Origin: JBHELT01 sp046262935
GTDB lineage: Bacteria > Actinomycetota > CADDZG01 > JAHWKV01
Assembly: GCA_046262935.1 (NCBI GenBank)
Contig: JBHELT010000024.1
Span: 1 to 29,089 of the forward strand
Reading direction: 5' to 3'
DNA: 29,089 bases
Shown: one piece after another, positions 14,074-22,240 of the stretch
Layout: every line of letters starts with the position of its first letter
Numbering within the stretch: position 1 is the first letter of the stretch
Made by a program: the position numbers and the translations under genes
The notes under the pieces: generated by a model
What the model saw: only the letters and a program-made list of their open reading frames with translations
Database searches by the model: none
What the model was told of the DNA's origin: nothing

Positions 14074-15507
14074 CTAGCCGGTCACTCTGGCCATCGAGCA
14101 AGTTGAGCGACATCGTCCGGCACTTGCCCGAATAAGAGGAAGGCGTTTTCCAGTTGAAGTGGTAGTTGCCGTCGCCTTGCGACTGAGCTCGGACCGTCCC
14201 GGCGATGACTCCGTGGCTTCGCCTTGGCGATCCGTCCCGCATGTGTCACTGAAACTCGTCAACGTCTGGAAGCTCGCAAGGTCGTCAACACCAACATCGT
14301 AGAAGTCGGAGATCCGCCACTTAACCGGGACGGTTCTTCCAGCTTGCTCATCCTGTGGCCCGCTAGCCGATATCGGTGCTTGGAAACCTGAGAAGCGATA
14401 GATCACATCGTATAGACATGCGATGGTGGTGCTGTTGCCCGCGACGTCCAAACCGGTAACGTTGGTCGGCATGTCCTGACCAACGGCGGTCGTATTTGCC
14501 GTGGCGTGGGCGGTCGTTGCATCGGGGCCACTCGTCACATCCCCAACATCTGCTCGAACGGTTGCGGCGGGATCGTGCAAGAAGAACTTCGGTTTCGTGG
14601 TTGCGCACGCAACGGTTGGGGCTGTCTGGTCAACGCGCAAGGTCGCTGGCATCGCCGTCGAGCCTTCGCCAGCTCCTCGGTTGCCTTCACCATCGATGGC
14701 CGAGCACGTTATCGGATGAACTCCGTCTTCGATGGCAAATGTTCCCGAGTCAGTCGTATTGAGAACACTCTTTGATCCGTCTTTGCATGTAACAGACGTC
14801 ACGCCACTGGGATCGGATGCGATCACCGACACCGTCACGCCGTCGGTGCCACTAGTCGATTTGTTGTACCAACCTGTTGGTGCCTGTTGGTCCTCCGGAG
14901 TCGTGATGGTGATCGTTGGGGCCTGCGCATCGATGGCAGGAACTGCGCCGGACTCCTCAGGTGGGGTGCGGCCCTCGTGGCTGCCGTCGTCGTCGAGGAT
15001 AGATATCCCCCCGCGTCCATCGGCAACTTCTGCGCCTTCTGCGGAACTCACATCGAGATAGAACCGTTCATCGGTTTCCTCAACAGAGTCAGCGATCACG
15101 TCGACAAAGACAACCGTCGAAGTCGCGCCCGTATCGAATGTCACTGTTCCGCTTGTTCCCCGATAGTCGGAGTCTTCGAGGGCGGTGCCGTCGGCGGTTA
15201 GGTATGTCGCGGTGACCGGTGACGTTGCCTGCGATGAGAGTTGGATCTGTACCGACACCACTGTGTTGGTTTCGGAAGACCCCTCGAGGACCTGGACATC
15301 ACGAACCGTGAGCGTTGGCGGAGCTTCCTCTGTGCTCGTGGCAAGACTCTTAGAGTCGACTTGCTTGTGGCCCCCTTGCGTGGAAGCGAGCATGACCGCC
15401 CTTCCTTGCGAACTGACAGTTGCGACAGCAAGGCACATGAGCGAGGCGCAAACGAGAAGTAGGTGGACTTTGTATGCATCCAGGCGTTGTTCGACGCGAA
15501 TACGCAT
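14074..15507 (-). CDS. Calx-beta surface protein with shifted C-terminus
   Basis: A 477-residue exported protein. An N-terminal signal (R-I-R-V-E-Q-R, then a hydrophobic core near 14-33) leads to a Calx-beta domain at about 62-175 (V-L-E-G ... A-T-Y-L-T-A-D-G-T-A ... D-Y ... G-T-V-T-F ... D-E-R-F-Y-L-D ... I-L-D-D-D-G), then two beta domains of the D-x-x-A-P-T-I-T-I-T and D-Q-T-A-P-T-V-A-C type and a terminal domain with V-P-V-K-W-R-I-S-D. The expected ending, Y-H-F-N-W-K-T-P-S-S-Y-S-G-K-C-R, occurs in a different frame that runs to a stop at 14054; the frame used here ends in Arg/Ser-rich sequence without that motif. A one-base change near 14190-14215 would restore it. I chose the ATG at 15507 with AAAGGT upstream. 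Confidence 0.75.
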   Translation of the reverse strand: MRIRVEQRLDAYKVHLLLVCASLMCLAVATVSSQGRAVMLASTQGGHKQVDSKSLATSTEEAPPTLTVRDVQVLEGSSETNTVVSVQIQLSSQATSPVTATYLTADGTALEDSDYRGTSGTVTFDTGATSTVVFVDVIADSVEETDERFYLDVSSAEGAEVADGRGGISILDDDGSHEGRTPPEESGAVPAIDAQAPTITITTPEDQQAPTGWYNKSTSGTDGVTVSVIASDPSGVTSVTCKDGSKSVLNTTDSGTFAIEDGVHPITCSAIDGEGNRGAGEGSTAMPATLRVDQTAPTVACATTKPKFFLHDPAATVRADVGDVTSGPDATTAHATANTTAVGQDMPTNVTGLDVAGNSTTIACLYDVIYRFSGFQAPISASGPQDEQAGRTVPVKWRISDFYDVGVDDLASFQTLTSFSDTCGTDRQGEATESSPGRSELSRKATATTTSTGKRLPLIRASAGRCRSTCSMARVTG

Positions 15508-15622
15508 CCGGTGACCTTTCGTGGGGTTGTTTATCGGAAAACGAGCTAGAGGTGAGGTTGTTACAGCGGACCAAGCCACAGGGCCCATCGAAGGATTGAT
15601 GCCCGTTGATCCTTAACCAAAG

Positions 15623-15628
15623 TAAGGT
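15623..15628 (+). promoter_or_regulatory. TAAGGT -10 of the PLP decarboxylase gene
   Basis: TAAGGT ends exactly six bases before the GTG at 15635, the same layout as several other genes here. There is no Shine-Dalgarno before the GTG, so a leaderless transcript is likely. A well-spaced -35 is not obvious. Confidence 0.45.
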
Positions 15629-15634
15629 ACCTGC

Positions 15635-17032
15635 GTGAGCGACCTTCAGCCGTCCCCTCAAGAGTTCAAACAGATGATGGATAGGCTGAGCGAGTTCGGC
15701 GCTGAGGTGCTGGCAAGCGATGGTCGCGCTTCGGACCTTGAAAACATCGATGTCGCGGTAGCCGCGGCCTTCGAGGCTGAGCCAATTCCCGCCGATTTGG
15801 AAGATCTGCTTACGACGTTGACCATCGCCGCGGCGAAGGGCATGAACCATCTTCACCCCGGGTTCCTGGCATACATACCGATCGCGGGGACCCCCATCAG
15901 CGCAGCGGCCGATTACTTGGCGGCGCTGCTCAACAGATATGTGGGGGTTCAGTGGGCGTCGCCCGTGATGGCACAGATCGAGTGGAGTGCCCTGCGGTGG
16001 ATGGCGGACCTATTTGGTTACCCAAAAGACGCGAGGGGAGTGTTCACGTCGGGCGGTAGTATCGCCAATTTCACCGCACTAGTAACGGCGCGGCATGCAA
16101 AGCTCGGGAACAGCCACGAGCAGGGCCGCGTTTATGTAACCGATCAGAGCCACCACTCGATCGAAAGGTCGGCACGTATGGCGGGCCTTGCCCCGGACTG
16201 CATCCGCGTTGTGCCGACCACCGAGGCACTGCGCATGGCGGTTCCTGCTCTGGCGGCGATGATCGATGAGGACTCAGCGGCGGGTAAGCGACCATTCTTA
16301 GTGATAGCCAATGCCGGTACCACGAACACTGGAGCGGTCGACCCGATCCAGAGCATCGTGGACTTCTCTCACCCTCGCGGACTGTGGGTGCACGTGGACG
16401 GAGCCTATGGAGGGGCCTTCATATTGACGGAACACGGCCGGAACCTTTTCGAAGGGATCGACCAGGCCGACTCCATCACCATCGATCCACACAAGGGCCT
16501 GTTCTTTTCGATGGGGATGGGCTGTGTTCTAGTCAGGGACGGTTCGGCGATGCGCGCCGCGCACCTGGGGACGGCGGACTATCTATTGGAGAGCACTGCG
16601 GATGGCGACCTGCCGAACTTCTCCGATTACTCCATCGAATTAACGCGGCCTTTCCGCGGTCTGAGATTGTGGATGGCGGTGAAGCTTTACGGTTGGGAGC
16701 CCTTCCGCGTTGCCCTGGATCGCAACAGATCGTTGGCTCTTGGGCTATTCGAAGCGCTGCGCGCGATCGAAGGATTAGAGACACCGTGGGTCCCTGACCT
16801 TTCGACTGTTGCTTTTCGTATCGGCGAGCCTGCCCAAGATGGACAGAACCTGAACTTGGTGAATGAGATCAACTCCGGCGGCAAGGTATTGCTTTCAACA
16901 ACGAAGGTCGGCGGCAAGACCTTCTTGCGGGCATGTTTTCTGAGTCACAGATCGGACGAAACGACACTCTCAACTACGGTCGCCCAGGTGGAACGCGCGT
17001 TAGCCGTCATTCGGAATGAGCCCGGCGGGTAA
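15635..17032 (+). CDS. PLP-dependent group II amino acid decarboxylase
   Basis: A 465-residue enzyme of the pyridoxal-dependent decarboxylase family (PF00282; aromatic amino acid, glutamate and related decarboxylases). The Schiff-base Lys is K287 in D-P-H-K-G, the pyridine-N-binding Asp is D255 in H-V-D-G-A-Y-G-G, and a stacking His lies in Q-S-H-H-S at 173-174. The phosphate-binding S-G-G-S segment (about 139-142) and H-P-G-F at 74-77 are also present. It removes the carboxyl of an amino acid in the cytoplasm; the substrate (aromatic amino acid, Glu or Asp) cannot be told by eye, though the H-P-x-F and length are like aromatic decarboxylases. The GTG start has a -10 hexamer six bases upstream. 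It stands alone, divergent from the Calx-beta gene. Confidence 0.9.
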   Translation: MSDLQPSPQEFKQMMDRLSEFGAEVLASDGRASDLENIDVAVAAAFEAEPIPADLEDLLTTLTIAAAKGMNHLHPGFLAYIPIAGTPISAAADYLAALLNRYVGVQWASPVMAQIEWSALRWMADLFGYPKDARGVFTSGGSIANFTALVTARHAKLGNSHEQGRVYVTDQSHHSIERSARMAGLAPDCIRVVPTTEALRMAVPALAAMIDEDSAAGKRPFLVIANAGTTNTGAVDPIQSIVDFSHPRGLWVHVDGAYGGAFILTEHGRNLFEGIDQADSITIDPHKGLFFSMGMGCVLVRDGSAMRAAHLGTADYLLESTADGDLPNFSDYSIELTRPFRGLRLWMAVKLYGWEPFRVALDRNRSLALGLFEALRAIEGLETPWVPDLSTVAFRIGEPAQDGQNLNLVNEINSGGKVLLSTTKVGGKTFLRACFLSHRSDETTLSTTVAQVERALAVIRNEPGG

Positions 17033-17097
17033 GTTTCTGCGGCCCCCCCATCATTCTCGGAAGCGCGGCGGCCTTGCCTTCGGTTCTAAAGGTACAA

Positions 17098-17134
17098 TTT
17101 AGGCGAATCGGGCAAAGCAGCCGTGTAGCCTAAA
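17098..17134 (+). other. Leader stem-loop before the Kelch gene
   Basis: TTTAGGC (17098-17104) pairs perfectly with GCCTAAA (17128-17134). Inside, after the symmetric loops GAAT and TGTA, CGG (17109-17111) pairs with CCG (17121-17123) around GCAAAGCAG. It is followed by a GGGAGGG ribosome binding site and the TTG start at 17160. The 5' half shares TTAGGCGAATCGGG with the leader element at 1623. No T-run follows. It resembles no riboswitch class I can name with confidence. Confidence 0.45.
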
Positions 17135-17159
17135 GCCGTCAGGTCAAAAGGGAGGGACA

Positions 17160-18512
17160 TTGCTTAGCATCCAGCCGTTCAAGCGTCGTATCGTCCGGGT
17201 TCTTTTCGTTGCTATCGCGGCGCTGGCAACTCTACCGGGAGGCGTAGCCAGGGCAGACACCCTTGCAAATCAGGGCAACCTTCCGTATCCATTTAGTTTC
17301 GGATTGGTGAGGGCAACCGCCATCGCCGACACTGCGAATATCTATCTGTTCGGCGGACTCAATGGCTGGGGCATCTGGGGTTCCATCACACGATTCAACC
17401 CATCGACAGGCGCCTTCACATCGATGAGTGCCAGCCTTTCACCAGCCCGCCAAGGAGCAAGCGGCATATATGACGGGAGCAATTTCTATCTCTTCGGAGG
17501 GTACCGTCCTTTGGGTGGAGGGCAGGCGACCGACTTGATCGCGAAGTACAACGCTGCGTCCGATTCCGCGACATCGATCGGGGCGAAGCTTCCGAAACCG
17601 AAGGCTCATTCAAGCGCCATTTGGACAGGACGCTACGCCTTCATCTTCGGCGGGGGAAATGGCAATTGGGACGATACGGGAGCAGGATCCTCCGACATCT
17701 ACAGGTTCGATCCGGTAACGGAGTCGATCGCAACCATGACAGCACATCTTCCGGTGGCCGTTGCAGGGTCATCTGCTGTGTGGGACGGAACGTATGCATA
17801 CATCGCGGGGGGTTCAACTAACACTACTGGCGGTACGAGCAGAGCCATCATGAGGTACAACCCAACGACCGATACGGCCAGCCTGCTTCCGCAACGACTC
17901 CCGTATGCGGTGGCCGATGCAGCCTCTTTTTGGAATGGGCAGGACATGATCGTTGCCGGTGGTCTGACTTCACACAACTCGTCGGGCAACTACTACTACA
18001 CAACCAGCATCCAACGCTTCACTCCATCGACCGGTGTTGTTGGATACATGAAGCAAACGATCAGTGAACGCAGCGGGATGTTTGGCACCTGGTTCGGGGG
18101 AGCAGCCTGGTTGTTCGGCGGGCAAAGATATGCCTGCATGGACAACGGCTACGGCGGATGCACGACCGAGGTCTACATGTATTCCGATGTCTTTCGGTAC
18201 ACCATGGAGCCGGGGCCACCAGGGGGCGTTTTCGCATACCCCAATGGGTTGGGTTCCAACCTGGTCTCATGGAATACGCCGGACTACACCACTTATACCT
18301 CGTCCCTAACCTCGTACCGGATCTACCGATACGAATACCTGCCCTACGGAAGCACCGCGCTCAGACGCATCGCTGAGGTGCCGGCCAATTATGGGAACTA
18401 TTACGTTGATACCCAGTGTCCTTTAGGCGCCCTTTGCGAATACACAGTTTCTGCTGTCAACGTGTTCGGGGAGAGCCCGAAGACTTCATATGGATACTCG
18501 GTAGGAACGTAG
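17160..18512 (+). CDS. Secreted Kelch-repeat protein with Fn3 C-terminus
   Basis: A 450-residue exported protein. Residues 1-32 are a signal peptide ending V-A-R-A. Residues about 40-350 contain roughly five or six Kelch blades, each with a Y-L-F-G-G or I-F-G-G-G strand, a pair of Gly, and a following R-F-N-P-S-T or R-Y-N-P-T-T phrase, so a beta-propeller outside the cell is expected. From about 353 the sequence P-G-P-P-G-G-V-F-A ... N-L-V-S-W ... Y-R-I-Y-R-Y ... Y-T-V-S-A-V-N is a fibronectin type III domain. Such proteins bind glycans or proteins. The start is TTG at 17160, with GGGAGGG at a good distance upstream. No wall anchor is seen. Confidence 0.87.
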   Translation: MLSIQPFKRRIVRVLFVAIAALATLPGGVARADTLANQGNLPYPFSFGLVRATAIADTANIYLFGGLNGWGIWGSITRFNPSTGAFTSMSASLSPARQGASGIYDGSNFYLFGGYRPLGGGQATDLIAKYNAASDSATSIGAKLPKPKAHSSAIWTGRYAFIFGGGNGNWDDTGAGSSDIYRFDPVTESIATMTAHLPVAVAGSSAVWDGTYAYIAGGSTNTTGGTSRAIMRYNPTTDTASLLPQRLPYAVADAASFWNGQDMIVAGGLTSHNSSGNYYYTTSIQRFTPSTGVVGYMKQTISERSGMFGTWFGGAAWLFGGQRYACMDNGYGGCTTEVYMYSDVFRYTMEPGPPGGVFAYPNGLGSNLVSWNTPDYTTYTSSLTSYRIYRYEYLPYGSTALRRIAEVPANYGNYYVDTQCPLGALCEYTVSAVNVFGESPKTSYGYSVGT

Positions 18513-18609
18513 GCCGAGCGCGATCGTTGCCGATACACCTGGCCGCGTGTGGAACAAATGACCATCACTTTTACCCATAGAAGTTTGGATCCTACGGAAG
18601 GAGAAGCGA

Positions 18610-18948
18610 ATGGAGTCAAAGACCTTCGACAAGCCCGATGAATTGAAAACGCCGCCCAAGACCAAGATCGCCATCGTTAATATCGGCGCCAGCTCGGTTC
18701 ATCGTGGCACTTTCGAGCCTGGTTGGAAATGGTCAGAGGATGTCAAGCCGACCGCTGGTACCGATGCTTGTGAGATTCACCATTTGATGTGCGGGATATC
18801 GGGGCGCCTGAAGATCTCGATGAACGATGGGACTGAGATGGAGATGGGTCCGGGTGATGTTGTGGATATCCCTCCCGGTCACGATGCATGGGTAGTTGGC
18901 GACGAACCATTCGTGGTCCTCGATGTGGCTGGGGTAAAGATCGCCTGA
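18610..18948 (+). CDS. Small single-domain cupin protein
   Basis: A 112-residue protein with one cupin barrel. Motif 1 appears as H-H-L-M-C-G-I-S-G-R-L near 57-68 and motif 2 as P-G-D-V-V-D-I-P-P-G-H-D-A-W near 82-95. Cupins of this size bind a metal and may be sugar-binding, dioxygenase-like or regulatory; nothing here settles which. The ATG at 18610 has a clear AAGGAG at 18597-18602. It lies 97 bases after the Kelch gene on the same strand, without obvious functional link. Confidence 0.8.
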   Translation: MESKTFDKPDELKTPPKTKIAIVNIGASSVHRGTFEPGWKWSEDVKPTAGTDACEIHHLMCGISGRLKISMNDGTEMEMGPGDVVDIPPGHDAWVVGDEPFVVLDVAGVKIA

Positions 18949-18954
18949 AAGCAG

Positions 18955-18992
18955 TTCCGAGTCACTCGTAGTTGCTCAGAGGTAGCTCGGAA
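18955..18992. terminator. Possible bidirectional terminator
   Basis: TTCCGAG (18955-18961) pairs perfectly with CTCGGAA (18986-18992) around a 24-base loop that can fold further. It stands in the short gap between the convergent cupin and alpha/beta hydrolase genes. No long T-run is seen. Confidence 0.35.
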
Positions 18993-18994
18993 GT

Positions 18995-19804
18995 TCAGAT
19001 ATCCGATAGGAACGCGAGCAGGTCGGCATTGAAACGTTGCGGCTGTTCGAGATTCACCATGTGCGCAACGCCTTCGTAGATGATCTTGCGGCAAGTGGGG
19101 ATCTGCTTCTCGAATTCGTTGGCTACAGACAGGATCGTGCTCTCATCGAATGTTCCGGCGATCGCTAACGTTGGAACAGCGATCTGCGGCAACCGGGTGA
19201 CCGCTGGGGGATCCATCGATACCGCGTCAGCCCGGGGCTCGTCCCGGCCATAAGCTCCCCGGCACATCGCGAACATCTTGTCGCGCACCTCACCTTGTAT
19301 CCGTCCAGACCGCCCTGGGCCATCGAGCCAGTAGGCGACTTCAAGGGCGGCCGCGCGATCAAGGTCGTTGGCTTCGAACGCTTCGTCGATCCTACCGAGC
19401 TCAGACATCTCGTCTTCGTTCGGCCATTCAGACCAACCACCCACTCCTGCCGCTATGAGTGCCAGTGAGGATACGCGCTGAGCGTGATCCAGCGCGAGTT
19501 CGATCGCGATCGCTCCTCCCATCGAAAGGCCAACGACACTAGCGCTCGGAACACCGAGCTCATCCATGACCGCGCAGATGTCATCCATTGGGGAGTACGA
19601 CGGGGCGATGTTTTCTGACCGTCCAAAGCCGCGTCGGTCGAAAGATATGCAGTCGAAACGGCTTTGCAGCGCTTGCACCTGCTCATCCCACATCCGAAGA
19701 TCGGCAACGCCAGCGTGAAGGAACAGCACACTCGGGCCATCGCCAGAGCGTTCGAAGTAGATCCTTGCGTCTGGTACTTCGACGAAGCCAGTCACTTGAT
19801 TCAT
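18995..19804 (-). CDS. Alpha/beta-fold hydrolase
   Basis: A 269-residue cytoplasmic enzyme. The nucleophile elbow is G-L-S-M-G with S94, the oxyanion-hole segment is F-L-H-A-G at 28-32, and the strand with D-R-R-G-F-G-R-S at 56-63 is typical of haloperoxidase/esterase-like members. D220 (A-G-T-F-D-E) and H248 (G-V-A-H-M-V-N-L-E-Q-P) complete the triad. Close relatives include 3-oxoadipate enol-lactone hydrolases and esterases, so ester or C-C bond hydrolysis is likely; the substrate is unknown. A good AGGAGGAAGGA lies before the ATG. It is divergent from the M48 protease gene. Confidence 0.88.
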   Translation of the reverse strand: MNQVTGFVEVPDARIYFERSGDGPSVLFLHAGVADLRMWDEQVQALQSRFDCISFDRRGFGRSENIAPSYSPMDDICAVMDELGVPSASVVGLSMGGAIAIELALDHAQRVSSLALIAAGVGGWSEWPNEDEMSELGRIDEAFEANDLDRAAALEVAYWLDGPGRSGRIQGEVRDKMFAMCRGAYGRDEPRADAVSMDPPAVTRLPQIAVPTLAIAGTFDESTILSVANEFEKQIPTCRKIIYEGVAHMVNLEQPQRFNADLLAFLSDI

Positions 19805-19958
19805 TTCCGCGCGTCCTTCCTCCTCGGTCGAAGCGTTCTCGGCCTTGCGGCTTCCAGACCCGCGGAAACCCTTCTTCGTATCAGGGTACCCGACGGTATT
19901 TCCTCTGTGGATGGGCAGATACGAGCTTAGATCCAGCTGGTCCTATGATTGACTCACC

Positions 19959-20903
19959 ATGTATGAGCAGATCGCTTCGAATAAGCGACGGGCGGTTTTC
20001 TATGTAGTCATGTTCTTCGTCGTTTGGTTAGGGATCGGGGCTCTTCTGGGAGCGACCATATCCCAGCCCTCCACGGACCTTTCTGGCACCGCCACGACGA
20101 ACTGGTCTGCGATCTTGGGAGGCATCTTGCTAGCGGCCCTCTTCGCTATTGGGTCTACCTTTTTCGCAGTGACGGCTGGGGCCCGTTTCGTGTTGGCAGT
20201 TTCGGGGGCCCACACGGCCGACCCGGTCCGATACAGGCAACTGCACAACTTGGTCGAGGAACTAGCGATCGCTGGGGGCCTTCCCAAGCCGGAGGTTTAC
20301 GTGATCAACGATCATTCGCCAAATGCATTTGCGACTGGAACCAGTCCAAAACGCGCAGCCATCACAGCCACAACTGGTTTGCTCGAGATGATGAACCGCG
20401 AGGAACTAGAAGGAGTCATTGGTCACGAGATGAGCCACATCAGGAACTACGATGTGCGACTCATCCTCATCGTCAGTACCCTGATCGGTCTAGCTGGCCT
20501 GCTTGCCAGCCTCACATGGCGCAGCATGTTCTATCTCCGCCCGCGAGGCAGAGATTCCGGCCAGATCGTTCTGCTCGTGATGGCCGCCGGATTCCTGCTG
20601 GGCATAGTGGCATTCCTCGTTGGACCGCTCATCCGACTAGCGATCTCACGCCGCCGCGAGGAATTGGCAGACGTTAGTTGTGTTGAATTGACGCGCAACC
20701 CGGCGGGCTTGATCTCGGCTTTGGAAAAACTCCAGGGGAACGACAAACCTTTCGCCAAGTTCAACCACGCAACCGCAGCGATGTGCATTGATGATCCTTT
20801 GCAGCATCACTCGAGCTGGATGCACCATCTCTTCGACACCCATCCGCCCATCGCCGAGAGGATCGAGATCCTGCGACGGATCGAGCAGGGACGAACCGCT
20901 TAG
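19959..20903 (+). CDS. htpX: HtpX-like M48 membrane zinc metalloprotease
   Basis: A 314-residue membrane protease. Zinc ligands are in H-E-M-S-H (H156, E157 catalytic, H160) and the third-ligand Glu is in the R-R-E-E-L-A-D segment (E234/E235). Four transmembrane segments are visible (about 13-33, 49-75, 167-185, 203-228), with the active site facing the cytoplasm as in HtpX. This family degrades misfolded membrane proteins. A TATGAT hexamer lies nine bases before the ATG at 19959, so its leader would be very short. The next gene begins two bases after its stop. The symbol is by family resemblance; other M48B proteases are possible. Confidence 0.85.
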   Translation: MYEQIASNKRRAVFYVVMFFVVWLGIGALLGATISQPSTDLSGTATTNWSAILGGILLAALFAIGSTFFAVTAGARFVLAVSGAHTADPVRYRQLHNLVEELAIAGGLPKPEVYVINDHSPNAFATGTSPKRAAITATTGLLEMMNREELEGVIGHEMSHIRNYDVRLILIVSTLIGLAGLLASLTWRSMFYLRPRGRDSGQIVLLVMAAGFLLGIVAFLVGPLIRLAISRRREELADVSCVELTRNPAGLISALEKLQGNDKPFAKFNHATAAMCIDDPLQHHSSWMHHLFDTHPPIAERIEILRRIEQGRTA

Positions 20904-20904
20904 T

Positions 20905-21411
20905 TTGGACAACGATCATCTTGGGTCATCAATCTGTCCTGGTTGCGGACTCGAACTACCTAACATCGACTGGCCCCAGGACGAACGACGGAACTCTTCA
21001 CCGAGTTGTTGGAAACTGTATACAGACATAAGCGGCGCAGGCCTCGACGACCCAGCACTGACATACATGCATCAATTGAGGGTCGATACCTACACCGCGC
21101 AACACGTGGGACGGAACACTCCGCCCATCGGCTCGACCTTTGCATTGATCGGTCTGCACCTGGCGATCGATAAGGGGTATCCAGGGCTTGAGGTACGTCG
21201 GGCACATCAGACCCTTGCTAGGTTGCGCGGGCCTTGGCCAAGATTAAGGTCTCCAGGCGCGATCGTCGAAGTCACCGTAAATGACCTGTTCGAGGCTTCT
21301 ACGAAGCAGGAACAGATCGACATGACGAACCGCTGGGCCGTAACAGTTTGGGACGCATGGAGGAGCGAGCATGGTCGAATCGAGCGGCTGGTGACTGAGA
21401 CCTTGCTCTAA
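20905..21411 (+). CDS. DUF5946 family protein
   Basis: A 168-residue cytoplasmic protein. The pattern I-C-P-G-C-G-L-E-L-P near the start, then S-P-S-C-W-K-L-Y ... D-P-A-L-T-Y-M-H-Q-L-R-V-D-T-Y-T-A-Q-H and L-I-G-L-H-L-A-I-D-K-G matches DUF5946. The CxxC with a later Cys and the His residues could bind zinc, but the function of the family is unknown to me. The start is uncertain: TTG at 20905 falls right after the protease stop at 20903 and gives the normal family length; the frame is open to 20788 within the protease gene. Its stop overlaps the convergent FkbM gene by four bases. Confidence 0.75.
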   Translation: MDNDHLGSSICPGCGLELPNIDWPQDERRNSSPSCWKLYTDISGAGLDDPALTYMHQLRVDTYTAQHVGRNTPPIGSTFALIGLHLAIDKGYPGLEVRRAHQTLARLRGPWPRLRSPGAIVEVTVNDLFEASTKQEQIDMTNRWAVTVWDAWRSEHGRIERLVTETLL

Positions 21412-22184
21412 TCTTTTGGGCGGCGGTAAAGGACATGGTCGACGTCGATGTGCTTGTGAACGTATCCGAATCTGCTCAACTGCGCGATCAACTCATCGCG
21501 CCGACCGTGGTCCTCACAAACCAGGATCGGGCCGTACTCGGCAAGCATTCGAGCCCCGCCTTCGAAGATGTCCTCCTCGGCCCCCTCGGCGTCGATCACG
21601 ATCAAGTCGGGCGGAGGCATGGAATGTTCATAAACCTCTTCATCGAGTGTGGAGATGACAACCTCACCCCCCTGTTCAGACTCGATCTTGGTAAGGATCG
21701 ACAGATCCCCTCTCAAGAGACTTCCCCGACCCGCCTCACGGCCGAGCGCAACTGTTCTAGTCGTCACGCGATCGCCCAGTTCATTCAAGGCGATGTTAGT
21801 CATTAGTAAGTCGTGGTTGTTGGGGTCTGGCTCATATCCAACTATCTTGCCCCCAGCCCCTACCGCGTGCGCCATGAGCAGCACCGTGTATCCAACGTGC
21901 GCGCCGATGTCGTAAGCGACCATGCCTGGCTCGAGCGCCTTGAGGATCTCGTCTACCACGGCAGTCTCATGACCACCGATCCACATGGCAAGCGAGTCGC
22001 TGAACGCGAATTTGTATCCGGCAAGGGGGCCGCGCGAGATAAGCACTCCTTTAGTTGTGTCGCCCAACCTTCCTGCCCCAACGGTTCGGGCACCGCGCAC
22101 GAGGGGATTGAATCGATGCCTATAAAGGAAATCCACCATCGACTGCGGCATCTTTCCTGCGAGGGTTCTGGCGAGTCGCTTCAT
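21408..22184 (-). CDS. FkbM-family methyltransferase
   Basis: A 258-residue SAM-dependent methyltransferase. Motif I is Y-D-I-G-A-H-V-G-Y-T at 91-100, with the acidic ribose-binding residue in V-G-Y-E-P-D near 116-120. Later V-I-D-A-E-G-A-E-E-D-I-F-E-G is the signature of the FkbM family, which O-methylates sugars or polyketides. Beside a glycosyltransferase, methylation of an envelope glycan is a reasonable guess. The ATG at 22184 has GGAGGA directly upstream, while the longer frame up to 22316 would overlap the divergent gene and lacks such a site. Confidence 0.87.
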   Translation of the reverse strand: MKRLARTLAGKMPQSMVDFLYRHRFNPLVRGARTVGAGRLGDTTKGVLISRGPLAGYKFAFSDSLAMWIGGHETAVVDEILKALEPGMVAYDIGAHVGYTVLLMAHAVGAGGKIVGYEPDPNNHDLLMTNIALNELGDRVTTRTVALGREAGRGSLLRGDLSILTKIESEQGGEVVISTLDEEVYEHSMPPPDLIVIDAEGAEEDIFEGGARMLAEYGPILVCEDHGRRDELIAQLSRFGYVHKHIDVDHVLYRRPKD

Positions 22185-22240
22185 GGATCCTCCGTTGGGC
22201 GAGACTATGCTACATAACATCAACTGTTCTTCCAGGAAGG

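Noticed and set aside
17098..17159. Possible cyclic-di-GMP-I riboswitch, suggested by GGGCAAAGC and GCCTAAA
   Set aside because: The expected first box with a GNRA-capped hairpin and the closing 3' strand are not found, and the bases pair better as a simple stem-loop.
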